Source: Bacillus sp. CECT 9360
GTDB lineage: Bacteria; Bacillota; Bacilli; Bacillales; DSM-1321
Assembly (NCBI RefSeq): GCF_918741275.1
Contig: NZ_CAKKNA010000001.1
Location: forward strand, 1 to 64,000
DNA: 64,000 nucleotides
Reading direction: 5' to 3'
The notes beneath the pieces were generated by a model. That model had not been told where the DNA came from. It saw nothing but the letters and a program-made list of their open reading frames with translations, and searched no databases. Below, piece by piece: positions 1 through 8,695 of the stretch; positions within the stretch are counted from its first letter, which is position 1, and the number at the start of each line of letters is the position of its first letter. A program made the position numbers and the translations under genes.

Positions 1-393
1 ACATCTACTACATGAAACTTTAATTTCTTCCCCCCTTCATTAAGATTTCCTGAAACTTTTTTAAGACAGCATTCTCCAATTCCAATTTCTTAATATACCG
101 CTCTTGATCGGTGTACTCTTTCCTTCGACCTCTATTATCTAAGTAAAATGCTTGTCCCTCTTTTTGATATTTTCTCCACCAATTCTTTACTGTCTCACGA
201 CTTGAGATGTTTAATTTGTCCGCTACCTGTTGTAATGAATAACCTTCTTCTTTTAACCGGATTGCATCAGCCTTAATATCCAAGCTATAGTTTTGAAACT
301 TCTGTCCTTTTTTTGCCATAAAAAATCACCCCTTAAAGTTCATGTTGTCCAACAAGGTGGTTTTTCAACATCTACTTTAAGGGGTGCAGTCTA
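1..393 (-). mobile_element. IS3-family insertion sequence, left-transcribed end only
   Basis: The window opens inside an IS3-family (IS150-like) element. Its OrfA reads leftwards, and its outer end lies near position 393, where the minus strand reads TAGACTGCACCCC, similar to the TGAACTGCACCCC end of the complete element at 49402. An internal inverted repeat (329-347 with 366-384, arms CCCCTTAAAGT and ATGTTG) lies between the end and the OrfA ribosome site and could fold in read-through transcripts. OrfB and the other end lie outside the window, so target duplication cannot be tested. Confidence 0.8.
20..319 (-). CDS. IS3-family transposase OrfA (helix-turn-helix)
   Basis: This 99-residue protein binds the element ends. 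Residues 13-50 carry a helix-turn-helix (EEGYSLQQVADKLNISSRET) with the W-W-R pattern typical of IS150-group OrfA, and the C-terminus is a short leucine-zipper-like segment (YIKKLELENAVLKKF). The codons for L-K-K (positions 56-62 on the minus strand) form an in-frame A-AAA-AAG slippery heptamer, the usual site of -1 frameshifting into OrfB. OrfB would continue to the left of the window. The family call is secure; activity of the element cannot be judged. Confidence 0.85.
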   Translation of the reverse strand: MAKKGQKFQNYSLDIKADAIRLKEEGYSLQQVADKLNISSRETVKNWWRKYQKEGQAFYLDNRGRRKEYTDQERYIKKLELENAVLKKFQEILMKGGRN

Positions 394-677
394 ATCACGG
401 GGTGGTTATTATTTTATGAAACTATTATAATAGTTCTATATGTCTATTGTTGTCTAAAAATGGATAAGTTACTATTATTTTAATAGGGCGGAAAAAGTAG
501 GGGTTCAATATGGAAATACGTAGAGGGCTTTTATATTAGTATTGAGCTACCGTCCACATATTGAAAAGTATTTAACATGGGATAACCACGCTACTAATTT
601 ATTATCCACTTCCATCAAGATAATCTAGCTAAAGCGGTTAGTAGATTTTATATTTATCATCAACGAGGGGTGAAATC

Positions 678-2693
678 ATGAGGAAATTAGGTAAAGCATT
701 CATTTTATCTTCTGTAATAATAACGGGTGCGGCTACATTACCCATTGGTCAAGAAGGAGCACTGATAGCCGAGGCTGCTAGTGTTAAATTTAGCAAAACA
801 TCTTATCAAACTACTACTAATGTAAATTTACGTTCGGGGGCTGGCACGAAATATAAAACAGTCATCACTATCCCAAAAGGAAAAGTAGTCACTTCGACTG
901 AAAAAAATGGATCGTGGTATAAAGTATCATATACATATAAGTCGAACGGAAAGAATGTAACAAAAACGGGTTGGGTAATTAGTTCATCTTTAAAAGAATA
1001 TTATCAATATTCTACGATCGCTACGTCCTATTACTTTACTAAAAAGACAACGAACCTTTATTCGACACCGGATATGAAGAAGAAACAGCTTTATACGGTT
1101 GGCATTAATAATGGATTTTATTCTACTCAAAAAATAGTGAATAGCATAGGTCAAACGTGGTACCGTGTCCATTATAATGGGAAAACTGTCTATGTAAATG
1201 GCAGTGAGGTAACCAATAATGTTTTCACTTCTTTTACACAGACAAAATACCAGTCAAAAAAAGACACGTACTTATATGAATTTTACGGTAATGCTCATAA
1301 GAAACTAGTTAAAATCCCAAAAGGTGCCATCGTTTCTTCTAATAAAAGAATAGGTGATTGGTATCTCGTAACTTACGGCGGAAAAACAGGATATTTTTAT
1401 ATAGGGGATTTTTCAAAAGATAATATAATAACCGAGGAAAAAATTACAGACACCACATATATTACGACTTCCACTGTAAAAGTAAAAAAAGCAGCTGATG
1501 AAGCCTCTGAAAATATTTCTGAGTTACCAATCTCAGAAATTGTTATCGCAACACATAAGGTTTCAAACGGGTGGTATAAGATAAGCTTCGACGGCAAGAC
1601 GGGATATGTACCAGTCAGTTCATTAAAACAAGTAAGAACGGGTGCTTTAGTTGATACCCGTGACAGTTATCAATTCATTGACTTACGTACCCAATCTCCC
1701 GTTACTGCACAACAAATCAATGATTATATTGCGAAAAATGTAACTGTACTCAAGAAGCCAAGCGTATTAACTAATAAGGGACAAGTTTTTATTGATGCAG
1801 GCAAGAGTCATGGTGTGAATGCCCTTTACCTGGCAGCACATGCTATTCATGAAAGTGGGTTTGGAACATCCCAAATATCATTAGGCAAAAATAATTTATT
1901 TGGCTTTGGTTCATATGATTTGAGTCCATATATCTCTTCTACCATTTTCCCTTCTGTTGAGACTAATATTGATTTCATTGCAAGGGAGATAAAAGCCACT
2001 TACTTGAAACCTGGCTATTGGAAGCATAAGGGAGCATATCTTGGTTTCAGAACTAATGACATGAGCAACACAAGGCAAGATCCAAATAGTGAGGGTATGA
2101 ACTTCTATTACGCAACAGATCCAAATTGGGGCAAAGGAATCGCAAGACATATGGAGATGATTTTGCCCTATAATAAAGCTTATTACAGTGAAGCTGCGGT
2201 AAATACAGATTATCCTGAGTTACCAGTTAAACCAGATCTAAGTGATGTGTTCCCAGTCGGAATACAAGCTAAAGCCAATAAAGACTTGGTTTTGGATAGC
2301 CAAAAGGGATCTAATGATGCAGTATTCACATTAAAGAGTGGCACTACCTTTACCTTGCTTGAAAAAACAAACGACTATTGGATCAAAGTTAAGGTAGGAG
2401 ATACAATCTACTGGTCCAATGACGTAAAATTTGATAAATATAAAGAGTATATATCTGTTCAAAATCTGGGTAGGAACCTTGCCATTGAACCTAAATTAAA
2501 TGTTAGAAAAGAACCTGTAATTTCAGCAGATAACGTGATTACTCAATTAAACCTCAATGATTACGTGCAATTTATGCTAGAAAAAGACAGCACAATCACA
2601 AGGGATGCTACTAAAAAGTGGTATAAAATTAAACTGGCTGATGGAACAATCGGATGGGTTAGTGCTCAGTATGTAGTACAGGAGCTTAAATAA
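678..2693 (+). CDS. Secreted SH3-domain N-acetylglucosaminidase (autolysin)
   Basis: A 671-residue exported wall hydrolase. Residues 1-34 form a Sec signal peptide (basic start, hydrophobic core, cleavage likely after the A-E-A-A region). Bacterial SH3 (SH3_3) repeats follow at about 40-105, 190-250 and 260-320 (N-L-R-S-G-A-G-T, W-Y-K-V patterns). A GH73-type glucosaminidase domain lies at about 335-515, with the likely catalytic Glu in AIHESGFGTS and the KNNLFGFGSYD motif. Another SH3-like domain closes the protein (about 600-670). It resembles Bacillus LytD-type endo-beta-N-acetylglucosaminidases that cut glycan strands in peptidoglycan. A GAGGGGTG ribosome site sits just before the ATG. 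It stands alone, with a hairpin terminator downstream. Confidence 0.88.
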   Translation: MRKLGKAFILSSVIITGAATLPIGQEGALIAEAASVKFSKTSYQTTTNVNLRSGAGTKYKTVITIPKGKVVTSTEKNGSWYKVSYTYKSNGKNVTKTGWVISSSLKEYYQYSTIATSYYFTKKTTNLYSTPDMKKKQLYTVGINNGFYSTQKIVNSIGQTWYRVHYNGKTVYVNGSEVTNNVFTSFTQTKYQSKKDTYLYEFYGNAHKKLVKIPKGAIVSSNKRIGDWYLVTYGGKTGYFYIGDFSKDNIITEEKITDTTYITTSTVKVKKAADEASENISELPISEIVIATHKVSNGWYKISFDGKTGYVPVSSLKQVRTGALVDTRDSYQFIDLRTQSPVTAQQINDYIAKNVTVLKKPSVLTNKGQVFIDAGKSHGVNALYLAAHAIHESGFGTSQISLGKNNLFGFGSYDLSPYISSTIFPSVETNIDFIAREIKATYLKPGYWKHKGAYLGFRTNDMSNTRQDPNSEGMNFYYATDPNWGKGIARHMEMILPYNKAYYSEAAVNTDYPELPVKPDLSDVFPVGIQAKANKDLVLDSQKGSNDAVFTLKSGTTFTLLEKTNDYWIKVKVGDTIYWSNDVKFDKYKEYISVQNLGRNLAIEPKLNVRKEPVISADNVITQLNLNDYVQFMLEKDSTITRDATKKWYKIKLADGTIGWVSAQYVVQELK

Positions 2694-2764
2694 TCTAGCT
2701 TGAAAAATCGTTTATTTCGTTAAACAGTATATAATTGATAACTAAATAGTACTATGTTATTTTT

Positions 2765-2796
2765 ATGACTTCGGTTTTTACCGGGGTCATTTTTTT
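2765..2796 (+). terminator. Rho-independent terminator
   Basis: Arms ATGACTTCGGT and ACCGGGGTCAT pair over 11 positions (two G-U) around a T4 loop and are followed by six T. It lies 70 bp after the autolysin gene and separates it from trmO. Confidence 0.8.
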
Positions 2797-2855
2797 CAGT
2801 GGCATTTATATCGTTAAAGAAAAAAGTGTTATTATTTTCAGTGAGGAGGGTGAGT

Positions 2856-3314
2856 ATGTTTACGATAAATTCTATCGGTACAGTATTCAATGAACGTAAA
2901 ACAACAGAGGACGATTATTGGGGAAATGTCCTATCAGAAATCAGGTTAGACAAAGAATGGGATGAAAGTTGTCTTGATGGCATTGATTCTTTTAGTCATT
3001 TGGAGATATTGTATGTATTTCATCTTGTTCAAGATGAAAATATTCAATATGCTTCAAGACATCCTAGAAATAATAAAGATTACCCAAAGGTGGGTATTTT
3101 CGCGCAACGAGGAAAAAACCGCCCAAATAAAATAGGTGCAACCATTGTTGAGTTAATTAAAAGAGAAGATAATATTTTAACCGTTAAAGGATTAGATGCC
3201 ATTGACGGTACACCAGTAATCGATATAAAACCTGTCTTGAAAGAATTTTTACCAAGAGGAGAAACAAAACAGCCTGAATGGGCTTCTGAATTAATGATTC
3301 ATTATTGGAAGTAA
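2856..3314 (+). CDS. trmO: tRNA (N6-threonylcarbamoyladenosine37-N6)-methyltransferase TrmO
   Basis: TrmO methylates t6A37 of some tRNAs to m6t6A, using S-adenosylmethionine, in the cytoplasm. The 152-residue protein shows the UPF0066/TsaA signature: IGTVFNERK near the start, the D-G-I-D-S-F-S-H-L-E-I-L-Y block, the FAQRGKNRPNKIG substrate/SAM loop and the VKGLDAIDGTPVIDIKP block. The C-terminal half of E. coli TrmO is absent, as in many Gram-positive single-domain versions. The start at 2856 is chosen because GGAGGG lies a few bases upstream; the longer reading frame from 2799 has no site. It appears monocistronic. Confidence 0.85.
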   Translation: MFTINSIGTVFNERKTTEDDYWGNVLSEIRLDKEWDESCLDGIDSFSHLEILYVFHLVQDENIQYASRHPRNNKDYPKVGIFAQRGKNRPNKIGATIVELIKREDNILTVKGLDAIDGTPVIDIKPVLKEFLPRGETKQPEWASELMIHYWK

Positions 3315-3365
3315 GATATAGCCTTCTCCACTAAAAAGAGATTATAAACAAATTGAGGGTTTAAA

Positions 3366-3734
3366 ATGGATAACTTGATTAATAACATCTATGTTTTTGT
3401 GGGGATTTCATTATCAATATACTTTTTCATTACAAAAAAAAATATGCGAAAAACGATAGCACTGCTTTTATTATCGATGGCAGTGTTTTACAGCAGTGCT
3501 TATATCTTTTACTTCACATCCTATCCATTTAACCTGATCGGGACTGGAACCGTCCTGATATGTTGATTAGTAATCCTTCAAATGGCCAAAAAATTTAAAT
3601 CAAGAAGAGAGCAAATATTTTGGCAAGTTTGTGTTCTATATGTAACCGTATATCATTTGCTGCATTTTATCTTCGATCCGCTTGCAGAAGAAAATCTTTG
3701 GTATGCATCAATATTTTTATATACACAAATGTAG
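3366..3734 (+). pseudogene. Small membrane protein interrupted by an in-frame TGA
   Basis: The frame from 3366 codes for 66 residues with two hydrophobic stretches and stops at TGA (3564-3566). Reading through that single stop, the same frame continues to TAG at 3732-3734 for 55 more codons, with another amphipathic/hydrophobic region (IFWQVCVLYVTVYHLLHFIF). The whole would be a 121-residue protein with about four membrane segments. I do not recognise the family. The parsimonious reading is a recent nonsense mutation (or sequencing error) in a small membrane protein gene. Start support is a weak GAGGG site 8 bases upstream. The truncated 66-residue product could still be made. Confidence 0.5.
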
Positions 3735-3841
3735 GCCTCATAAGTTTTGATTTCATATTATGTGTTTAAGGTTTCGAAAAATAACTAAGCGATTGTGATT
3801 AGGTCATTTGTAAAAATACTTGAATCTTCGCTTAATGGAAA

Positions 3842-3876
3842 TGGGAGTTGTAGCATTTTATCTACAACTCTCATTT
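3842..3876. terminator. Bidirectional hairpin between convergent genes
   Basis: GAGTTGTAG pairs perfectly with CTACAACTC around an 8-base loop; T-rich sequence follows on the plus strand and ATTTCC-type sequence on the minus strand. It sits between the convergent decayed genes at 3366 and 3889. Confidence 0.65.
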
Positions 3877-3888
3877 TCTTGGATTCCT

Positions 3889-4128
3889 CTACTCTGAAAA
3901 TGCAGTGCTATTAACCATTTTCCCATTCACAAAAAGCTTATCCCCAAGACGAACGGTTTTTGCGGAAGTTTTTATTTTTACGGTCTCATAGCTGAATCCG
4001 GCTTCCTTTTTTATTTCATATAACTCTGCCAAGATGTCGAATTCATCGCTGCAGGCAATCCAGATATACACACGGTCGAATTCCGTCCGGCGCAGGATAG
4101 GTCCTGCCAAAACAACTGGTAATTTCAT
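3889..4128 (-). pseudogene. PhoD-like alkaline phosphatase, N-terminal fragment
   Basis: A 79-residue product beginning MKLPVVLAGPILRRTE. That opening resembles the N-terminal accessory domain of large PhoD-like alkaline phosphatase/metallophosphatase proteins of bacilli, which normally run to more than 500 residues. The conserved strand pattern (V-L-A-G-P-I-L-R-R, R-V-Y-I-W-I-A) is kept, but the frame stops before any metallophosphatase domain, and no continuation is seen downstream. The start at 4128 follows a GGGCGGTGGT site; the longer upstream extension lacks one. I read it as a truncated remnant. The family assignment rests on memory of the N-terminal motif only. Confidence 0.45.
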
Positions 4129-4246
4129 TTTACCACCGCCCATTTGCATTATGGGTATCTTATTCAGGCGGGCAGCGGGATGTGTAAACAAAATTTTCAT
4201 GTTGTTAATGATAAATAGATATGATATATTATCTAAGTACAAAAAG

Positions 4247-4269
4247 TGACCGAATTTTGATTTTAGTCA
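4247..4269. promoter_or_regulatory. Candidate TetR/YhgD operator 1
   Basis: TGACC-N12-TAGTCA spans 23 bp directly upstream of the TetR gene start (4282). The same geometry and end sequences recur at 4880-4902 before yhgE, which supports an autoregulated TetR operator. Confidence 0.5.
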
Positions 4270-4281
4270 GAGGTGTAAAAT

Positions 4282-4854
4282 ATGGCTGTGGACCGGAGAA
4301 GATTAATCATTGACGCCGCAACAAAATCATTCTCGATGTTTGGTTACAAGTCGACAACGATGGATCAAGTAGCGAAGCTTGCAAACGTTGGAAAAGGGAC
4401 GATCTACACGTTCTTTGCGAATAAGGAACTGCTGTTTGAAGAAATCGTTTCATCACTGTTGAAGGAAATGATCGCCGAAGCAGAAGCGAAGATACAGCCG
4501 GAAAAACCTTTTTCTGAAATCGTTCATGACGTGTTATATAAGCTGCTTGAGTTCCGGAAAACGCACGTCCTGATGATCAAGCTTTTGCAGGAGGAAAAAG
4601 AGCTGGGCACACCAGCAGTCCTGGAGATGCTGAACCATATTGAGGACGAAATCCTCGACTATCTTAAAAGCAAGATTGTGATAGCGATTGAAAAAGGGCA
4701 TATCATCCAAAACAACGCGGAAATCACTTCATTCCTCTTGTTGAAAACCTATATATCGCTCGTTTCTGACTGGGAAAGAAATCACGAGCCATTATCTTCT
4801 GAACAGATTGCGGAAGTGCTTAAATTTTACCTAATGAAAGGATTGTCAGTGTGA
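4282..4854 (+). CDS. yhgD: TetR/AcrR-family transcriptional repressor (YhgD-like)
   Basis: A 190-residue one-component repressor. Residues 6-50 form the TetR helix-turn-helix (ATKSFSMFGYKSTTMDQVAK followed by VGKGTIYTFFANKELLFEEIV), and the rest is an all-helical ligand/dimer domain. It lies 82 bp upstream of a YhgE homologue in the same direction, the arrangement of yhgD-yhgE in Bacillus subtilis. Matching 23-bp inverted repeats precede both genes, so it most likely represses itself and yhgE. The ligand is not known. An AGAGGTG site precedes the ATG. Confidence 0.85.
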   Translation: MAVDRRRLIIDAATKSFSMFGYKSTTMDQVAKLANVGKGTIYTFFANKELLFEEIVSSLLKEMIAEAEAKIQPEKPFSEIVHDVLYKLLEFRKTHVLMIKLLQEEKELGTPAVLEMLNHIEDEILDYLKSKIVIAIEKGHIIQNNAEITSFLLLKTYISLVSDWERNHEPLSSEQIAEVLKFYLMKGLSV

Positions 4855-4879
4855 TGATCCTTCTTTTTACAAATAAAAA

Positions 4880-4902
4880 TGACTACTTGAATAAATTAGT
4901 CA
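4880..4902. promoter_or_regulatory. Candidate TetR/YhgD operator 2
   Basis: TGACTA-N11-TAGTCA, a 23-bp inverted repeat in the 82-bp gap before yhgE. It matches the repeat at 4247-4269 in length and outer arms. Confidence 0.55.
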
Positions 4903-4936
4903 TATATTCATAATACAAAAAGGGAGGAATCTTGAA

Positions 4937-7324
4937 ATGATTAGGTCATTAATAGGCGAATTTAAAGGGATATACAAAAATAAAAAGATGCTCATCGCGA
5001 TCATTGGGATTCTGTTCATCCCTTTACTATACAGCGCAACCTATCTTTGGGCGTTCTGGGATCCATACGGGCATGTGGAACGAATGCCAGTAGCTGTCGT
5101 CAACCATGATAAAGCAACCGAGTATAATGGCAAGACATTAACCATTGGTGATGACTTAGTTGAGAAATTAAAAGATAAGGAGACGTTTGATTATCATTTT
5201 GTAAATGAAAAAGACGCGGACCGCGGTCTTCAAAATGGAAAGTACTATATCAAAATCGAGATACCGGAGAACTTTTCACAAAATGCAACGACTTTACAAG
5301 ATGAGAAACCAAAGAAACTGAATTTGATCTACACAGCAAATGAGGGTTCAAATTATCTTTCAACGAAAATCGGCGATTCGGCCATTGAAAAGATGAAAGA
5401 AGAAGTATCTGCAACATTAACAAAAACTTATGCAGAATCAATGTTTGATAACATCAAAGACGTGGCTAAAGGACTTGATGAAGCTGCCGGCGGTGCAGGA
5501 GAGCTGAATGAAGGAATCGAATCTTCAAAGAATGGTGCAGGTGAGTTGCAAGATGGAATCCAATCCGCAACGGATGGATCTGAGAAATTAAATAAGGGCG
5601 CCGGTGATTTACACTCCGGTGCTGGTGAGATTCAGAAGAATCTGGAAACATTGGCAGAGAAGTCAGTTACCTTCTCGAGCGGGCTTAGTTCCGCATCCGC
5701 GGTCTCTAAAGAACTGAATAATGGACTACAGCAATTCAGTACAGTACTTGGACAAATGAAAGAAGGACAATCAGAGCTGCTTGAAGGCGCTAAAAAATCG
5801 CAGACAGGAGCGGCAGAATTATCAGATGGACTTGATCAATCTCTTGTCGGTATCCATGGGATGATGGACAAGCTGCCACAATCCGCAAACGGAGGTCAGG
5901 GAATAACCGACAGTGAGTTGACTGGACGTTTGGCCGAAGTAAAAAAAGGAGCTACAGCAACATCTGAGCAATCGGCTGAAGTAAGTGCCGGACTTAACGA
6001 AGCTATTAAGCAAACGGAAAAAGTAATGGCAACTACAGATGATCCCGATACAAAAGTGGAGATGGCGAAGTTGAAGGAACAAATGGTACAGCTTCAATCC
6101 GTCAGCAGCGGGGTGAATCAAGGTGTAGAAGGTCTTGCAGATCATGCAACCCAGGTTGTGAGTGAGAGTGCAAAGCAATTATCAGGCGATGCCGGACAGC
6201 TGCAAGAGGCACAAAATCAATTATTTGAAGGGTTCAAACAGCTTGCGGCTGGTCAGGAGAAACTTGCAGCAGGGGCTGAAGAGCTTGAAAAAGGACAAGG
6301 GCAGCTTGTTGCCGGATTGACAACATTCGGTGATAAGATTGATGAAGCTCAAAAGGGACTAGGTCCTTTAACAGAAGGCGGCGGCAGCTTATCTTTGGGG
6401 CTGGATCAACTGGCTCAAGGTTCAGGCCAGCTTAAGGAAGGGACTTCAAAGTTAGCAGACGGTTCCAAAGAGCTTACAAAAGGAACATCTCAGCTATCAG
6501 ATGGATCTTCAAGCCTGAAAGAAGGGCTGGATAAACTGGAAGACGGCTCAAATGAACTGAGCAGTGGAATGAATCAGCTCAGCGACGGATCCAAAGAACT
6601 GAGTGACAAGCTTAAAGATGGTGCGGACGACGCCGGAGATGTGAAAGCCAATGATGATGTTTACGACATGTTTGCGACACCAGTCGATGTAAAAGAGGAT
6701 CGGCTTAATGAAGTTCCTAACTATGGAACCGCATTGGCGCCATACTTCCTATCGCTTAGCTTATATGTAGGAGCACTGGTGCTGACGATCATCTTCCCAT
6801 TACGCAACCCGGCCATATCTCCTAACAGCGGCTTTAGCTGGTTCGCAAGCAAGCTCGGAGTCATGCTCACGGTTGGAGTTTTCCAGGCCCTGCTTGTCGA
6901 CTTTGCGTTATTGCAATGGCTCGATCTTGAGGTGAAAAGCGTGCCATATCTGATTTTGTTAAGTGTGATGACCAGCTGGACATATCTGGCCATCATTCAA
7001 TTCCTAGCTACGGTATTCGACAATCCGGGCCGATTCGTGGCAATTTTAATCCTAATCATGCAATTAACAAGCAGCGGCGGAACGTTCCCAATTGAACTAT
7101 CGCCAAAAATATTCCAGCAAATGAATCAATATCTGCCGATGACGTATTCGATTGCCGGATTCCGGTCGGTCATCTCAACAGGGGATTATGAATTCCTCTG
7201 GCATAATATCGGAACGATTAGTATCTTCTTTGTCGCATTTTTGCTTGCGACCCTGGCTTATTTTACATTGACATATAAGCGGATGAAGCATGTGTTTGCG
7301 CATGATGGAGAAGCTGTAAACTAA
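4937..7324 (+). CDS. yhgE: YhgE/Pip-family membrane protein
   Basis: A 795-residue membrane protein of the YhgE/Pip (phage infection protein)/EsaA-related family. One membrane helix lies at about 18-40. A very long extracytoplasmic region follows, made of repeated G-x-x-x-L-x-x-G heptad-like units (for example LADGSKELTKGTSQLSDGSS) at about 170-560, predicted to form a long helical stalk. The C-terminal ABC-2-type permease-like domain (about 590-790) has five to six membrane helices. Relatives include the phage receptor Pip of Lactococcus and the type VII secretion subunit EsaA; the exact function is unknown. GGGAGG precedes the ATG. It is probably controlled by the adjacent TetR regulator through the operator at 4880. 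Confidence 0.88.
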   Translation: MIRSLIGEFKGIYKNKKMLIAIIGILFIPLLYSATYLWAFWDPYGHVERMPVAVVNHDKATEYNGKTLTIGDDLVEKLKDKETFDYHFVNEKDADRGLQNGKYYIKIEIPENFSQNATTLQDEKPKKLNLIYTANEGSNYLSTKIGDSAIEKMKEEVSATLTKTYAESMFDNIKDVAKGLDEAAGGAGELNEGIESSKNGAGELQDGIQSATDGSEKLNKGAGDLHSGAGEIQKNLETLAEKSVTFSSGLSSASAVSKELNNGLQQFSTVLGQMKEGQSELLEGAKKSQTGAAELSDGLDQSLVGIHGMMDKLPQSANGGQGITDSELTGRLAEVKKGATATSEQSAEVSAGLNEAIKQTEKVMATTDDPDTKVEMAKLKEQMVQLQSVSSGVNQGVEGLADHATQVVSESAKQLSGDAGQLQEAQNQLFEGFKQLAAGQEKLAAGAEELEKGQGQLVAGLTTFGDKIDEAQKGLGPLTEGGGSLSLGLDQLAQGSGQLKEGTSKLADGSKELTKGTSQLSDGSSSLKEGLDKLEDGSNELSSGMNQLSDGSKELSDKLKDGADDAGDVKANDDVYDMFATPVDVKEDRLNEVPNYGTALAPYFLSLSLYVGALVLTIIFPLRNPAISPNSGFSWFASKLGVMLTVGVFQALLVDFALLQWLDLEVKSVPYLILLSVMTSWTYLAIIQFLATVFDNPGRFVAILILIMQLTSSGGTFPIELSPKIFQQMNQYLPMTYSIAGFRSVISTGDYEFLWHNIGTISIFFVAFLLATLAYFTLTYKRMKHVFAHDGEAVN

Positions 7325-7343
7325 ATATAGAGTTTTAGCCAAG

Positions 7344-7371
7344 AGGTTTTCCGGTTATTGGAAAACCTTTT
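7344..7371 (+). terminator. Rho-independent terminator of yhgE
   Basis: AGGTTTTCC pairs with GGAAAACCT around a 7-base loop, followed by a short T run, 20 bp after the yhgE stop. Confidence 0.7.
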
Positions 7372-7417
7372 GCTGTTGTTGAAGAAATTTTTCTACTGTA
7401 TCGAAAGTTTCAAAGTT

Positions 7418-7463
7418 ATGAGCGATTATTGAAAGAAATGAGCTATTACCAGGATTTATGAGC
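7418..7463. repeat. Three ATGAGC units at 20-bp spacing
   Basis: ATGAGC occurs at 7418, 7438 and 7458, each 20 bp apart, with partly similar intervening sequence (ATTATTGAAAG, ATTACCAGG). No coding role is apparent. Confidence 0.45.
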
Positions 7464-7505
7464 GAACAGACACAGAGGGCCTCTACAAACATCCTGTAAC
7501 GCAAA

Positions 7506-7542
7506 ATAAAAAGGCAGCTTACCATTTAAGTGTAAGCTACCT
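7506..7542 (-). terminator. Rho-independent terminator of czcD
   Basis: On the minus strand AGGTAGCTTAC pairs with GTAAGCTGCCT (one mismatch), followed by TTTTTATTTT, immediately after the czcD stop. Confidence 0.75.
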
Positions 7543-7547
7543 GAAGT

Positions 7548-8492
7548 TTAAGCCTGATGCAACAAAAACTGTTTCCCGTATTCACCGTGATCATGGATGG
7601 CGGGATTTTCAATTTGGATGGTGGAATGCTCGATTCCATATTTTTCTTTTAGTACATTGCTGATAGTCAATGTGACATAGAAGGGTTCAATATCTTTCCG
7701 GATGAACACATGTCCTGTTAAAGAATAATGTCCAGACGTCACGGTCCACAAATGCATTTCATGAACATCTTCCACACCTTCGACCATGCCGATATCATGG
7801 CGAATTGAATCAAGATCGTATTTATCCGGCACAGATTCCATTAAAATAAGATACGATTCACGAATAATCTTGGCACCGCCTGAAAAAATGATCACGCCAA
7901 TGATCATGCTGATCAGCGGATCGAGGATATATAAACCTGTAAAATGGATCAAAATGGCGGAAACAATAATGCCTACAGAACTAATCAAGTCCCCGATAAA
8001 GTGCCAAAGTGCGCTTTTGATGTTCAAGTTTTCTTCTTTTTTCGTCGAACGGCTTAACACGATAGTGAGCACAATGTTAACGACAAGGCCGATGGAAGCG
8101 ATGGTTAACATCAGCTGCAAGTCAACCTCCCGCGGATTGACCATCCGTTTTATCCCTTCAATGAATATTCCAGTCGCAATGACTGCAAGTGCCAGCCCAT
8201 TCAGAAACGAAGCGATGATTTCAAAACGCAGGAAGCCGAATGTGTACTTCCCGTCCGGATTTCGCGTTGCCATGTAAATGGCAGTCATGCTTAAGCCCAG
8301 GGCCAGTACATCAGAAATCATATGCGCTGAATCGGACAGAAGGGCCAATGAATGGGATAACAACCCTCCTATAACCTCTACAATTGTAAAAAAGAGAGTA
8401 AGAATTAAGGTGATCCACATCGTTTTCTTTGATGATTGCTGCTCTTTTACGTGATTAAGATGATGATAATCGTAAGTTTTCACACCATTCAT
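7548..8492 (-). CDS. czcD: CDF-family cation efflux transporter (CzcD-like)
   Basis: A 314-residue cation diffusion facilitator that exports Zn2+, Co2+ or Cd2+ in exchange for protons or K+. Six membrane helices occupy about residues 25-215. Helix 2 holds the metal-site residues H57 and D61-equivalents within SDSAHMISD, and helix 5 has the HFIGDLISS motif, a second H-x-x-x-D pair. The C-terminal cytoplasmic ferredoxin-like domain (about 220-300) contains VHEMHLWTVTSGHYSLTGHV. Length matches B. subtilis CzcD. It stands alone with its own terminator; an AGGAGG site precedes the start. No CzrA gene is adjacent. Confidence 0.9.
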   Translation of the reverse strand: MNGVKTYDYHHLNHVKEQQSSKKTMWITLILTLFFTIVEVIGGLLSHSLALLSDSAHMISDVLALGLSMTAIYMATRNPDGKYTFGFLRFEIIASFLNGLALAVIATGIFIEGIKRMVNPREVDLQLMLTIASIGLVVNIVLTIVLSRSTKKEENLNIKSALWHFIGDLISSVGIIVSAILIHFTGLYILDPLISMIIGVIIFSGGAKIIRESYLILMESVPDKYDLDSIRHDIGMVEGVEDVHEMHLWTVTSGHYSLTGHVFIRKDIEPFYVTLTISNVLKEKYGIEHSTIQIENPAIHDHGEYGKQFLLHQA

Positions 8493-8695
8493 CCTCCTTA
8501 TTTATAATTACTATTATTTAATAACTAATATAATTATATGCTTTTATTTTATGAACATCAAGTTAATTGTTTGGGGATTTTCCCTTGATATTCCGGCTTT
8601 TCAGAGGAAAGTATTTTGCAATCTCTATTTCGTTCCTTTATATTGTAAGTGAGTTCTTGGATTTTTTTGGACAAAGAAAAACAAGGAGGCTAATT

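Noticed and set aside
7786-8277. 163-codon plus-strand ORF opposite czcD
   Set aside because: Shadow of the conserved transporter gene; no ribosome site.
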